The notes: a model not told the origin generated them from the letters alone. Counted from the stretch's first letter, positions 50,801-63,400 are shown. The stretch is DNA of 64,000 nt from Parapristionchus giblindavisi (GCA_943737045.1 CALSFV010000221.1:310001-374000); one strand, 5' to 3'. A program made the numbers and translations.

Positions 50801-53800
50801 CAATGCCTAAAGTACAAAAGTAGCTTTCACTCCGATAAGAACAAAAGAATACCTGACATGAAAACTTTTCTGCTAGACCCAGCGTGTCATATACCAAACG
50901 AAAGAGCAAAAAATTCTGAGTATTTTGCAACGTTCCATGTTGAACAACGGCTGCTCCAGCCGAATTAACAACATCGAACCATGCATTTTTGGCATTAAAG
51001 AATTCGTGACACGCCAATATTTTAGCGAAACTTATCGTGTCATACACCACGTGAAAGAGCAAAAAATTATGAATAATCTACACTTCAGTTCATGTCAAAC
51101 TGTAATCTTGTGTTGATTCCACAATGCCTAAAGTACAAAAGTAGCTTTCACTCCGATAAGAACAAAAGAATACCTGACATGAAAACTTTTCTGCTAGACC
51201 CAGCGTGTCATATACCAAACGAAAGAGCAAAAAATTCTGAGTATTTTGCAACGTTCCATGTTGAACAACGGCTGCTCCAGCCGAATTAACAACATTGAAC
51301 CATGCATTTTTGGCATTAAAGAATTCGTGACACGCCAATATTTTAGCGAAACTTATCGTGTCATACACCACGTGAAAGAGCAAAAAATTCTGAATAATTT
51401 ACACTTCAGTTCATGTCAAACTGTAATCTTGTGTTGATTCCACAATGCCTAAAGTACAAAAGTAGCTTTCACTCCGATAAGAACAAAAGAATACCTGACA
51501 TGAAAACTTTTCTGCTAGACCCAGCGTGTCATATACCAAACGAAAGAGCAAAAAATTCTGAGTATTTTGCAACGTTCCATGTTGAACAACGGCTGCTCCA
51601 GCCGAATTAACAACATTGAACCATGCATTTTTGGCATTAAAGAATTCGTGACACGCCAATATTTTAGCGAAACTTATCGTGTCATACACCACGTGAAAGA
51701 GCAAAAAATTCTGAATAATCTACACTTCAGTTCATGTCAAGCTGTAATCTTGTGTTGATTCCACAATGCCCTAAGTACAAAAGTAGCTTTCACTCTGATA
51801 AGACCAAAAGAATACCTGACATGAAAAATTTTCTGCTAGACCCAGCATGTCATATACCAAACGAAAGAGCAAAAAATTCTGAGTATTTTGCAACGTTCCA
51901 TGTTGAACAACGGCCGCTCTAGCCGAATTAACAACATTGAACCATGCATTTTTGGCATTAAAGAATTCGTGACACGCCAATATTTTAGCGAAACTTATCG
52001 TGTCATACACCACGTGAAAGAGCAAAAAATTTTGAATAATCTACACTTCAGTTCATGTCAAACTGTAATCTTGTGTTGATTCCACAATGCCCAAAGTACA
52101 AAAGTAGCTTTCACTCCGATAAGAACAAAAGAATACCTGGCATGAAAAATTTATCTGCTAGACCCAGCGTGTCATATACCAAACGAAAGAACAAAAAATT
52201 CTGAGTATTTTGCAACGTTCCATGTTGAACAACGGCTGCTCCAGCCGAATTAACAACATTGAACCATGCATTTTTGGCATTAAAGAATTCGTGACACGCC
52301 AATATTTTAGCGAAACTTATCGTGTCATACACCACGTGAAAGAGCAAAAAATTTTGAATAATCTACACTTCAGTTCATGTCAAACTGTAATCTTGTGTTG
52401 ATTCCACAATGCCTAAAGTACAAAAGTAGCTTTCACTCTGATAAGACCAAAAGAATACCTGACATGATAAATTTTCTGCTAGACCCAGCGTGTCATATAC
52501 CAAACGAAAGAGCAAAAAATTCTGAGTATTTTGCAACGTTCCATGTTGAACAACGGCTGCTCCAGCCGAATTAACAACATTGAACCATGCATTTTTGGCA
52601 TTAAAGAATTCGTGACACGCCAATATTTTAGCGAAACTTATCGTGTCATACACCACGTGAAAGAGCAAAAAATTCTGAATAATTTACACTTCAGTTCATG
52701 TCAAACTGTAATCTTGTGTTGATTCCACAATGCCTAAAGTACAAAAGTAGCTTTCACTCCGATAAGAACAAAAGAATACCTGACATGAAAACTTTTCTGC
52801 TAGACCCAGCGTGTCATATACCAAACGAAAGAGCAAAAAATTCTGAGTATTTTGCAACGTTCCATGTTGAACAACGGCTGCTCCAGCCGAATTAACAACA
52901 TTGAACCATGCATTTTAGGCATTAAAGAATTCGTGACACGCCAATATTTTAGCGAAACTTATCGTGTCATACACCACGTGAACGAGCAAAAAATTCTGAA
53001 TAATCTACACTTCAGTTCATGTCAAGCTGTAATCTTGTGTTGATTCCACAATGCCCTAAGTACAAAAGTAGCTTTCACTCTGATAAGACCAAAAGAATAC
53101 CTGACATGAAAAATTTTCTGCTAGACCCAGCATGTCATATACCAAACGAAAGAGCAAAAAATTCTGAGTATTTTGCAACGTTCCATGTTGAACAACGGCC
53201 GCTCTAGCCGAATTAACAACATTGAACCATGCATTTTTGGCATTAAAGAATTCGTGACACGCCAATATTTTAGCGAAACTTATCGTGTCATACACCACGT
53301 GAAAGAGCAAAAAATTTTGAATAATCTACACTTCAGTTCATGTCAAACTGTAATCTTGTGTTGATTCCACAATGCCCAAAGTACAAAAGTAGCTTTCACT
53401 CCGATAAGAACAAAAGAATACCTGGCATGAAAAATTTATCTGCTAGACCCAGCGTGTCATATACCAAACGAAAGAACAAAAAATTCTGAGTATTTTGCAA
53501 CGTTCCATGTTGAACAACGGCTGCTCCAGCCGAATTAACAACATTGAACCATGCATTTTTGGCATTAAAGAATTCGTGACACGCCAATATTTTAGCGAAA
53601 CTTATCGTGTCATACACCACGTGAAAGAGCAAAAAATTTTGAATAATCTACACTTCAGTTCATGTCAAACTGTAATCTTGTGTTGATTCCACAATGCCTA
53701 AAGTACAAAAGTAGCTTTCACTCCGATAAGAACAAAAGAATACCTGACATGAAAACTTTTCTGCTAGACCCAGCGTGTCATATACCAAACGAAAGAGCAA

Positions 53801-55260
53801 AAAATTCTGAGTATTTTGCAACGTTCCATGTTGAACAACGGCTGCTCCAGCCGAATTAACAACATCGAACCATGCATTTTTGGCATTAAAGAATTCGTGA
53901 CACGCCAATATTTTAGCGAAACTTATCGTGTCATACACCACGTGAAAGAGCAAAAAATTTTGAATAATCTACACTTCAGTTCATGTCAAACTGTAATCTT
54001 GTGTTGATTCCACAATGCCTAAAGTACAAAAGTAGCTTTCACTCCGATAAGAACAAAAGAATACCTGACATGAAAACTTTTCTGCTAGACCCAGCGTGTC
54101 ATATACCAAACGAAAGAGCAAAAAATTCTGAGTATTTTGCAACGTTCCATGTTGAACAACGGCTGCTCCAGCCGAATTAACAACATTGAACCATGCATTT
54201 TTGGCATTAAAGAATTCGTGACACGCCAATATTTTAGCGAAACTTATCGTGTCATACACCACGTGAAAGAGCAAAAAATTCTGAATAATTTACACTTCAG
54301 TTCATGTCAAACTGTAATCTTGTGTTGATTCCACAATGCCTAAAGTACAAAAGTAGCTTTCACTCCGATAAGAACAAAAGAATACCTGACATGAAAACTT
54401 TTCTGCTAGACCCAGCGTGTCATATACCAAACGAAAGAGCAAAAAATTCTGAGTATTTTGCAACGTTCCATGTTGAACAACGGCTGCTCCAGCCGAATTA
54501 ACAACATTGAACCATGCATTTTTGGCATTAAAGAATTCGTGACACGCCAATATTTTAGCGAAACTTATCGTGTCATACACCACGTGAAAGAGCAAAAAAT
54601 TCTGAATAATCTACACTTCAGTTCATGTCAAGCTGTAATCTTGTGTTGATTCCACAATGCCCTAAGTACAAAAGTAGCTTTCACTCTGATAAGACCAAAA
54701 GAATACCTGACATGAAAAATTTTCTGCTAGACCCAGCATGTCATATACCAAACGAAAGAGCAAAAAATTCTGAGTATTTTGCAACGTTCCATGTTGAACA
54801 ACGGCCGCTCTAGCCGAATTAACAACATTGAACCATGCATTTTTGGCATTAAAGAATTCGTGACACGCCAATATTTTAGCGAAACTTATCGTGTCATACA
54901 CCACGTGAAAGAGCAAAAAATTTTGAATAATCTACACTTCAGTTCATGTCAAACTGTAATCTTGTGTTGATTCCACAATGCCCAAAGTACAAAAGTAGCT
55001 TTCACTCCGATAAGAACAAAAGAATACCTGGCATGAAAAATTTATCTGCTAGACCCAGCGTGTCATATACCAAACGAAAGAACAAAAAATTCTGAGTATT
55101 TTGCAACGTTCCATGTTGAACAACGGCTGCTCCAGCCGAATTAACAACATTGAACCATGCATTTTTGGCATTAAAGAATTCGTGACACGCCAATATTTTA
55201 GCGAAACTTATCGTGTCATACACCACGTGAAAGAGCAAAAAATTTTGAATAATCTACACT
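47874..55260. repeat. Higher-order repeat: 14-monomer block with a 4497-bp shift
   Basis: The monomer order from 47874 to about 50763 recurs from 52371 to about 55260 at a shift of 4497 bp. This includes the rare GACATGATAAATTTTC monomer (near 47967 and 52464) and the CATCGAACC monomer (near 49368 and 53865). Within it, shorter shifts of 2891 and 1606 bp also match, so the block is a mosaic of nested duplications and not a simple periodic repeat. Confidence 0.75.
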
Positions 55261-58200
55261 TCAGTTCATGTCAAACTGTAATCTTGTGTTGATTCCACAA
55301 TGCCTAAAGTACAAAAGTAGCTTTCACTCCGATAAGAACAAAAGAATACCTGACATGAAAACTTTTCTGCTAGACCCAGCGTGTCATATACCAAACGAAA
55401 GAGCAAAAAATTCTGAGTATTTTGCAACGTTCCATGTTGAACAACGGCTGCTCCAGCCGAATTAACAACATTGAACCATGCATTTTTGGCATTAAAGAAT
55501 TCGTGACACGCCAATATTTTAGCGAAACTTATCGTGTCATACACCACGTGAAAGAGCAAAAAATTCTGAATAATTTACACTTCAGTTCATGTCAAACTGT
55601 AATCTTGTGTTGATTCCACAATACCCAAAGTACAAAAGTAGCTTTCACTCCGATAAGAACAAAAGAATACCTGACATGAAAACTTTTCTGCTAGACCCAG
55701 CGTGTCATATACCAAACGAAAGAGCAAAAAATTCTGAGTATTTTGCAACGTTCCATGTTGAACAACGGCTGCTCCAGCCGAATTAACAACATTGAACCAT
55801 GCATTTTTTGGCATTAAAGAATTCGTGACACGCCAATATTTTAGCGAAACTTATCGTGTCATACACCACGTGAAAGAGCAAAAAATTCTGAATAATCTAC
55901 ACTTCAGTTCATGTCAAACTGTAATCTTGTGTTGATTCCACAATGCCCAAAGTACAAAAGTAGCTTTCACTCCGATAAGAACAAAAGAATACCTGGCATG
56001 AAAAATTTATCTGCTAGACCCAGCGTGTCATATACCAAACGAAAGAACAAAAAATTCTGAGTATTTTGCAACGTTCCATGTTGAACAACGGCTGCTCCAG
56101 CCGAATTAACAACATTGAACCATGCATTTTTGGCATTAAAGAATTCGTGACACGCCAATATTTTAGCGAAACTTATCGTGTCATACACCACGTGAAAGAG
56201 CAAAAAATTTTGAATAATCTACACTTCAGTTCATGTCAAACTGTAATCTTGTGTTGATTCCACAATGCCTAAAGTACAAAAGTAGCTTTCACTCCGATAA
56301 GAACAAAAGAATACCTGACATGAAAACTTTTCTGCTAGACCCAGCGTGTCATATACCAAACGAAAGAGCAAAAAATTCTGAGTATTTTGCAACGTTCCAT
56401 GTTGAACAACGGCTGCTCCAGCCGAATTAACAACATTGAACCATGCATTTTTGGCATTAAAGAATTCGTGACACGCCAATATTTTAGCGAAACTTATCGT
56501 GTCATACACCACGTGAAAGAGCAAAAAATTCTGAATAATTTACACTTCAGTTCATGTCAAACTGTAATCTTGTGTTGATTCCACAATACCCAAAGTACAA
56601 AAGTAGCTTTCACTCCGATAAGAACAAAAGAATACCTGACATGAAAACTTTTCTGCTAGACCCAGCGTGTCATATACCAAACGAAAGAGCAAAGAATTCT
56701 GAGTATTTTGCAACGTTCCATGTTGAACAACGGCTGCTCCAGCCGAATTAACAACATTGAACCATGCATTTTTTGGCATTAAAGAATTCGTGACACGCCA
56801 ATATTTTAGCGAAACTTATCGTGTCATACACCACGTGAAAGAGCAAAAAATTCTGAATAATTTACACTTCAGTTCATGTCAAACTGTAATCTTGTGTTGA
56901 TTCCACTATACCCAAAGTACAAAAGTAGCTTTCACTCTGATAAGACCAAAAGAATACCTGACATGAAAAATTTTCTGCTAGACCCAGCGTGTCATATACC
57001 AAACGAAAGAGCAAAAAATTCTGAGTATTTTGCAACGTTCCATGTTGAACAACGGCTGCTCCAGCCGAATTAACAACATTGAACCATGCATTTTAGGCAT
57101 TAAAGAATTCGTGACACGCCAATATTTTAGCGAAACTTATCGTGTCATACACCACGTGAAAGAGCAAAAAATTTTGAATAATCTACACTTCAGTTCATGT
57201 CAAACTGTAATCTTGTGTTGATTCCACAATGCCTAAAGTACAAAAGTAGCTTTCACTCCGATAAGAACAAAAGAATACCTGACATGAAAACTTTTCTGCT
57301 AGACCCAGCGTGTCATATACCAAACGAAAGAGCAAAAAATTCTGAGTATTTTGCAACGTTCCATGTTGAACAACGGCTGCTCCAGCCGAATTAACAACAT
57401 TGAACCATGCATTTTTGGCATTAAAGAATTCGTGACACGCCAATATTTTAGCGAAACTTATCGTGTCATACACCACGTGAAAGAGCAAAAAATTCTGAAT
57501 AATTTACACTTCAGTTCATGTCAAACTGTAATCTTGTGTTGATTCCACAATACCCAAAGTACAAAAGTAGCTTTCACTCCGATAAGAACAAAAGAATACC
57601 TGACATGAAAACTTTTCTGCTAGACCCAGCGTGTCATATACCAAACGAAAGAGCAAAAAATTCTGAGTATTTTGCAACGTTCCATGTTGAACAACGGCTG
57701 CTCCAGCCGAATTAACAACATTGAACCATGCATTTTTTGGCATTAAAGAATTCGTGACACGCCAATATTTTAGCGAAACTTATCGTGTCATACACCACGT
57801 GAAAGAGCAAAAAATTCTGAATAATCTACACTTCAGTTCATGTCAAACTGTAATCTTGTGTTGATTCCACAATGCCCAAAGTACAAAAGTAGCTTTCACT
57901 CCGATAAGAACAAAAGAATACCTGGCATGAAAAATTTATCTGCTAGACCCAGCGTGTCATATACCAAACGAAAGAACAAAAAATTCTGAGTATTTTGCAA
58001 CGTTCCATGTTGAACAACGGCTGCTCCAGCCGAATTAACAACATTGAACCATGCATTTTTGGCATTAAAGAATTCGTGACACGCCAATATTTTAGCGAAA
58101 CTTATCGTGTCATACACCACGTGAAAGAGCAAAAAATTTTGAATAATCTACACTTCAGTTCATGTCAAACTGTAATCTTGTGTTGATTCCACAATGCCTA

Positions 58201-59763
58201 AAGTACAAAAGTAGCTTTCACTCCGATAAGAACAAAAGAATACCTGACATGAAAACTTTTCTGCTAGACCCAGCGTGTCATATACCAAACGAAAGAGCAA
58301 AAAATTCTGAGTATTTTGCAACGTTCCATGTTGAACAACGGCTGCTCCAGCCTAATTAACAACATTGAACCATGCATTTTTGGCATTAAAGAATTCGTGA
58401 CACGCCAATATTTTAGCGAAACTTATCGTGTCATACACCACGTGAAAGAGCAAAAAATTCTGAATAATTTACACTTCAGTTCATGTCAAACTGTAATCTT
58501 GTGTTGATTCCACAATACCCAAAGTACAAAAGTAGCTTTCACTCCGATAAGAACAAAAGAATACCTGACATGAAAACTTTTCTGCTAGACCCAGCGTGTC
58601 ATATACCAAACGAAAGAGCAAAAAATTCTGAGTATTTTGCAACGTTCCATGTTGAACAACGGCTGCTCCAGCCGAATTAACAACATTGAACCATGCATTT
58701 TTTGGCATTAAAGAATTCGTGACACGCCAATATTTTAGCGAAACTTATCGTGTCATACACCACGTGAAAGAGCAAAAAATTCTGAATAATCTACACTTCA
58801 GTTCATGTCAAACTGTAATCTTGTGTTGATTCCACAATGCCCAAAGTACAAAAGTAGCTTTCACTCCGATAAGAACAAAAGAATACCTGGCATGAAAAAT
58901 TTATCTGCTAGACCCAGCGTGTCATATACCAAACGAAAGAACAAAAAATTCTGAGTATTTTGCAACGTTCCATGTTGAACAACGGCTGCTCCAGCCGAAT
59001 TAACAACATTGAACCATGCATTTTTGGCATTAAAGAATTCGTGACACGCCAATATTTTAGCGAAACTTATCGTGTCATACACCACGTGAAAGAGCAAAAA
59101 ATTTTGAATAATCTACACTTCAGTTCATGTCAAACTGTAATCTTGTGTTGATTCCACAATGCCTAAAGTACAAAAGTAGCTTTCACTCCGATAAGAACAA
59201 AAGAATACCTGACATGAAAACTTTTCTGCTAGACCCAGCGTGTCATATACCAAACGAAAGAGCAAAAAATTCTGAGTATTTTGCAACGTTCCATGTTGAA
59301 CAACGGCTGCTCCAGCCGAATTAACAACATTGAACCATGCATTTTTGGCATTAAAGAATTCGTGACACGCCAATATTTTAGCGAAACTTATCGTGTCATA
59401 CACCACGTGAAAGAGCAAAAAATTCTGAATAATTTACACTTCAGTTCATGTCAAACTGTAATCTTGTGTTGATTCCACAATACCCAAAGTACAAAAGTAG
59501 CTTTCACTCCGATAAGAACAAAAGAATACCTGACATGAAAACTTTTCTGCTAGACCCAGCGTGTCATATACCAAACGAAAGAGCAAAGAATTCTGAGTAT
59601 TTTGCAACGTTCCATGTTGAACAACGGCTGCTCCAGCCGAATTAACAACATTGAACCATGCATTTTTTGGCATTAAAGAATTCGTGACACGCCAATATTT
59701 TAGCGAAACTTATCGTGTCATACACCACGTGAAAGAGCAAAAAATTCTGAATAATTTACACTT

Positions 59764-61689
59764 CAGTTCATGTCAAACTGTAATCTTGTGTTGATTCCAC
59801 TATACCCAAAGTACAAAAGTAGCTTTCACTCTGATAAGACCAAAAGAATACCTGACATGAAAAATTTTCTGCTAGACCCAGCGTGTCATATACCAAACGA
59901 AAGAGCAAAAAATTCTGAGTATTTTGCAACGTTCCATGTTGAACAACGGCTGCTCCAGCCGAATTAACAACATTGAACCATGCATTTTAGGCATTAAAGA
60001 ATTCGTGACACGCCAATATTTTAGCGAAACTTATCGTGTCATACACCACGTGAAAGAGCAAAAAATTTTGAATAATCTACACTTCAGTTCATGTCAAACT
60101 GTAATCTTGTGTTGATTCCACAATGCCTAAAGTACAAAAGTAGCTTTCACTCCGATAAGAACAAAAGAATACCTGACATGAAAACTTTTCTGCTAGACCC
60201 AGCGTGTCATATACCAAACGAAAGAGCAAAAAATTCTGAGTATTTTGCAACGTTCCATGTTGAACAACGGCTGCTCCAGCCTAATTAACAACATTGAACC
60301 ATGCATTTTTGGCATTAAAGAATTCGTGACACGCCAATATTTTAGCGAAACTTATCGTGTCATACACCACGTGAAAGAGAAAAAATTCTGAATAATTTAC
60401 ACTTCAGTTCATGTCAAACTGTAATCTTGTGTTGATTCCACAATACCCAAAGTACAAAAGTAGCTTTCACTCCGATAAGAACAAAAGAATACCTGACATG
60501 AAAACTTTTCTGCTAGACCCAGCGTGTCATATACCAAACGAAAGAGCAAAGAATTCTGAGTATTTTGCAACGTTCCATGTTGAACAACGGCTGCTCCAGC
60601 CGAATTAACAACATTGAACCATGCATTTTTTGGCATTAAAGAATTCGTGACACGCCAATATTTTAGCGAAACTTATCGTGTCATACACCACGTGAAAGAG
60701 CAAAAAATTCTGAATAATTTACACTTCAGTTCATGTCAAACTGTAATCTTGTGTTGATTCCACTATACCCAAAGTACAAAAGTAGCTTTCACTCTGATAA
60801 GACCAAAAGAATACCTGACATGAAAAATTTTCTGCTAGACCCAGCGTGTCATATACCAAACGAAAGAGCAAAAAATTCTGAGTATTTTGCAACGTTCCAT
60901 GTTGAACAACGGCTGCTCCAGCCGAATTAACAACATTGAACCATGCATTTTAGGCATTAAAGAATTCGTGACACGCCAATATTTTAGCGAAACTTATCGT
61001 GTCATACACCACGTGAAAGAGCAAAAAATTTTGAATAATCTACACTTCAGTTCATGTCAAACTGTAATCTTGTGTTGATTCCACAATGCCTAAAGTACAA
61101 AAGTAGCTTTCACTCCGATAAGAACAAAAGAATACCTGACATGAAAACTTTTCTGCTAGACCCAGCGTGTCATATACCAAACGAAAGAGCAAAAAATTCT
61201 GAGTATTTTGCAACGTTCCATGTTGAACAACGGCTGCTCCAGCCTAATTAACAACATTGAACCATGCATTTTTGGCATTAAAGAATTCGTGACACGCCAA
61301 TATTTTAGCGAAACTTATCGTGTCATACACCACGTGAAAGAGAAAAAATTCTGAATAATTTACACTTCAGTTCATGTCAAACTGTAATCTTGTGTTGATT
61401 CCACAATACCCAAAGTACAAAAGTAGCTTTCACTCCGATAAGAACAAAAGAATACCTGACATGAAAACTTTTCTGCTAGACCCAGCGTGTCATATACCAA
61501 ACGAAAGAGCAAAGAATTCTGAGTATTTTGCAACGTTCCATGTTGAACAACGGCTGCTCCAGCCGAATTAACAACATTGAACCATGCATTTTTTGGCATT
61601 AAAGAATTCGTGACACGCCAATATTTTAGCGAAACTTATCGTGTCATACACCACGTGAAAGAGCAAAAAATTCTGAATAATTTACACTT
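59764..61689. repeat. Higher-order repeat: two 963-bp trimers sharing a 1-bp deletion
   Basis: Blocks 59764-60726 and 60727-61689 are each 963 bp, with the middle monomer only 320 bp. Both have GAAAGAGAAAAAATTCTG where other monomers have GAAAGAGCAAAAAATTCTG (near 60374 and 61337), and both carry CAGCCTAATT. The shared deletion shows the pair arose by one recent tandem duplication. Confidence 0.9.
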
Positions 61690-62967
61690 CAGTTCATGTC
61701 AAACTGTAATCTTGTGTTGATTCCACAATGCCCAAAGTACAAAAGTAGCTTTCACTCCGATAAGAACAAAAGAATACCTGGCATGAAAAATTTATCTGCT
61801 AGACCCAGCGTGTCATATACCAAACGAAAGAACAAAAAATTCTGAGTATTTTGCAACGTTCCATGTTGAACAACGGCTGCTCCAGCCGAATTAACAACAT
61901 TGAACCATGCATTTTTGGCATTAAAGAATTCGTGACACGCCAATATTTTAGCGAAACTTATCGTGTCATACACCACGTGAAAGAGCAAAAAATTTTGAAT
62001 AATCTACACTTCAGTTCATGTCAAACTGTAATCTTGTGTTGATTCCACAATGCCTAAAGTACAAAAGTAGCTTTCACTCCGATAAGAACAAAAGAATACC
62101 TGACATGAAAACTTTTCTGCTAGACCCAGCGTGTCATATACCAAACGAAAGAGCAAAAAATTCTGAGTATTTTGCAACGTTCCATGTTGAACAACGGCTG
62201 CTCCAGCCTAATTAACAACATTGAACCATGCATTTTTGGCATTAAAGAATTCGTGACACGCCAATATTTTAGCGAAACTTATCGTGTCATACACCACGTG
62301 AAAGAGCAAAAAATTCTGAATAATTTACACTTCAGTTCATGTCAAACTGTAATCTTGTGTTGATTCCACAATACCCAAAGTACAAAAGTAGCTTTCACTC
62401 CGATAAGAACAAAAGAATACCTGACATGAAAACTTTTCTGCTAGACCCAGCGTGTCATATACCAAACGAAAGAGCAAAGAATTCTGAGTATTTTGCAACG
62501 TTCCATGTTGAACAACGGCTGCTCCAGCCGAATTAACAACATTGAACCATGCATTTTTTGGCATTAAAGAATTCGTGACACGCCAATATTTTAGCGAAAC
62601 TTATCGTGTCATACACCACGTGAAAGAGCAAAAAATTCTGAATAATTTACACTTCAGTTCATGTCAAACTGTAATCTTGTGTTGATTCCACTATACCCAA
62701 AGTACAAAAGTAGCTTTCACTCTGATAAGACCAAAAGAATACCTGACATGAAAAATTTTCTGCTAGACCCAGCGTGTCATATACCAAACGAAAGAGCAAA
62801 CAATTCTGAGTATTTTGCAACGTTCCATGTTGAACAACTGTATAGAGGTCGTCATCATCATCATTTATTGTTATTATCGTATTTTCATTTGCTAATTTAT
62901 AATTATTACTTCATCACGTATTATTTGAGTACGCAAGTAGCTACTCCAATTACTATCTGTAATCACC

Positions 62968-63012
62968 CCTATGTTTACCAACTTAATCAAATTAATCATT
63001 CCTATGTTTACC
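62968..63012 (+). promoter_or_regulatory. Direct repeat CCTATGTTTACC in U3, forkhead-like
   Basis: CCTATGTTTACC occurs at 62968-62979 and again at 63001-63012. The core TGTTTAC is the complement of GTAAACA, the consensus bound by forkhead factors. Between the copies are TTAATCA-type homeodomain-like sequences. The match is real; regulatory use is inference. Confidence 0.45.
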
Positions 63013-63035
63013 GTCATCTCGCCCCGCCCACTAAA

Positions 63036-63050
63036 GTTCTCGAACTTTCT
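63036..63050 (+). promoter_or_regulatory. Perfect three-unit heat-shock element in the LTR
   Basis: GTTCTCGAACTTTCT reads TTC-nn-GAA-nn-TTC, three alternating units of the heat-shock factor site without a mismatch. It is also partly a palindrome (AAAGTTC-TC-GAACTTT, 63033-63048). It follows a GC-box-like GCCCCGCCC (63021-63029) and lies about 25 bp upstream of TCAGTT. Heat-shock elements in LTRs are known to drive stress-induced transcription of some retrotransposons; use here is inferred. Confidence 0.55.
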
Positions 63051-63074
63051 CCCTCTCTCTCTTCACTCTCTCTC

Positions 63075-63080
63075 TCAGTT
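63075..63080 (+). promoter_or_regulatory. Possible initiator TCAGTT
   Basis: TCAGTT fits the arthropod-type initiator TCAKTY and lies at the end of a CT-rich tract, downstream of the heat-shock element. No TATA box is present at the expected distance and I see no downstream promoter element. Several other TCAGT sites occur further on, so the start site is uncertain. Confidence 0.3.
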
Positions 63081-63262
63081 GTTTTTCTAGTTCTTCTCCG
63101 TGTTTTCTTGTTTAGTTGTTGCTCTCCATTTCTCCTAGTAGTTTAGTAGATTTAGTATCGTGTTTTCCTGTGCAAAGTAGATAAATATCGTTGTTGAATT
63201 CACGCTCGTGTCGTGTTCACAGTTTATTATATTATTCTTGATTCTTTCGTCACAAATTGTTA

Positions 63263-63282
63263 TCCTCACTGATAAGTGAGGG
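63263..63282 (+). other. Leader stem-loop with GATA loop
   Basis: CCTCACT-GATA-AGTGAGG gives seven perfect pairs (63264-63270 with 63275-63281), plus a T-G pair outside. It precedes the four-hairpin series by about 75 nt and has a different loop. Confidence 0.65.
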
Positions 63283-63354
63283 GAGTCGTCGTCTGCCTTG
63301 ATCTTGTCTTCGTTTTCTTCTTGATATTCTTTCAATCAATCTTCTTCTTCTTCT

Positions 63355-63387
63355 GTTGCCGACTTACTGTGTGAAAGAGTCGGTAAC
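63355..63387 (+). other. Leader stem-loop 1 (loop TACTGTGTGAAAG)
   Basis: GTTGCCGACT pairs with AGTCGGTAAC, ten pairs including one G-T wobble, closing the 13-nt loop TACTGTGTGAAAG (63365-63377). It is the first of four with this loop. It lies within the presumed transcribed part of the LTR, upstream of the primer-binding site. Confidence 0.85.
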
Positions 63388-63400
63388 TGTCTTCGTCGTC

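Larger units (their letters stand above)
29967..62838. repeat. Satellite array, right block
   Basis: Same monomer family, same orientation and same phase as the left block. It begins with the remaining 230 bp of the split monomer (29967-30196), runs through about 101 full monomers from 30197 to 62654, and ends with 184 bp of a monomer (62655-62838) cut by the LTR retrotransposon after GTTGAACAAC. Variants include GTGTGATATACC near 29996, 31287 and 33538, and GGCATGAACAATTTATC near 32542, 34794 and 36080. Apart from two 320-bp monomers, all lengths I checked here are 321 or 322 bp. It contains no other genes or insertions that I can see. Confidence 0.98.

Noticed and set aside
1..62838. Hundreds of 60-100-codon open frames in the satellite on both strands (for example frames starting MSNCNLVLIP on plus and those containing NAKNAWFNVVNS on minus)
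   Set aside because: They recur once per monomer, overlap each other on both strands, often need a TTG start, and are broken by the one-base length differences between monomers. They are by-products of a stop-poor repeat.
1..62838. CENP-B box in the monomer
   Set aside because: The nearest candidate is TTCGTTTGGTATATGAC on the minus strand. It lacks the required A and CGGG of the box.
62661..63146. 161-codon plus-strand frame from the satellite into the LTR
   Set aside because: It begins in a satellite monomer and continues into LTR U3, so it cannot be an ancestral gene. Composition is low-complexity Leu/Ser from CT-rich DNA.
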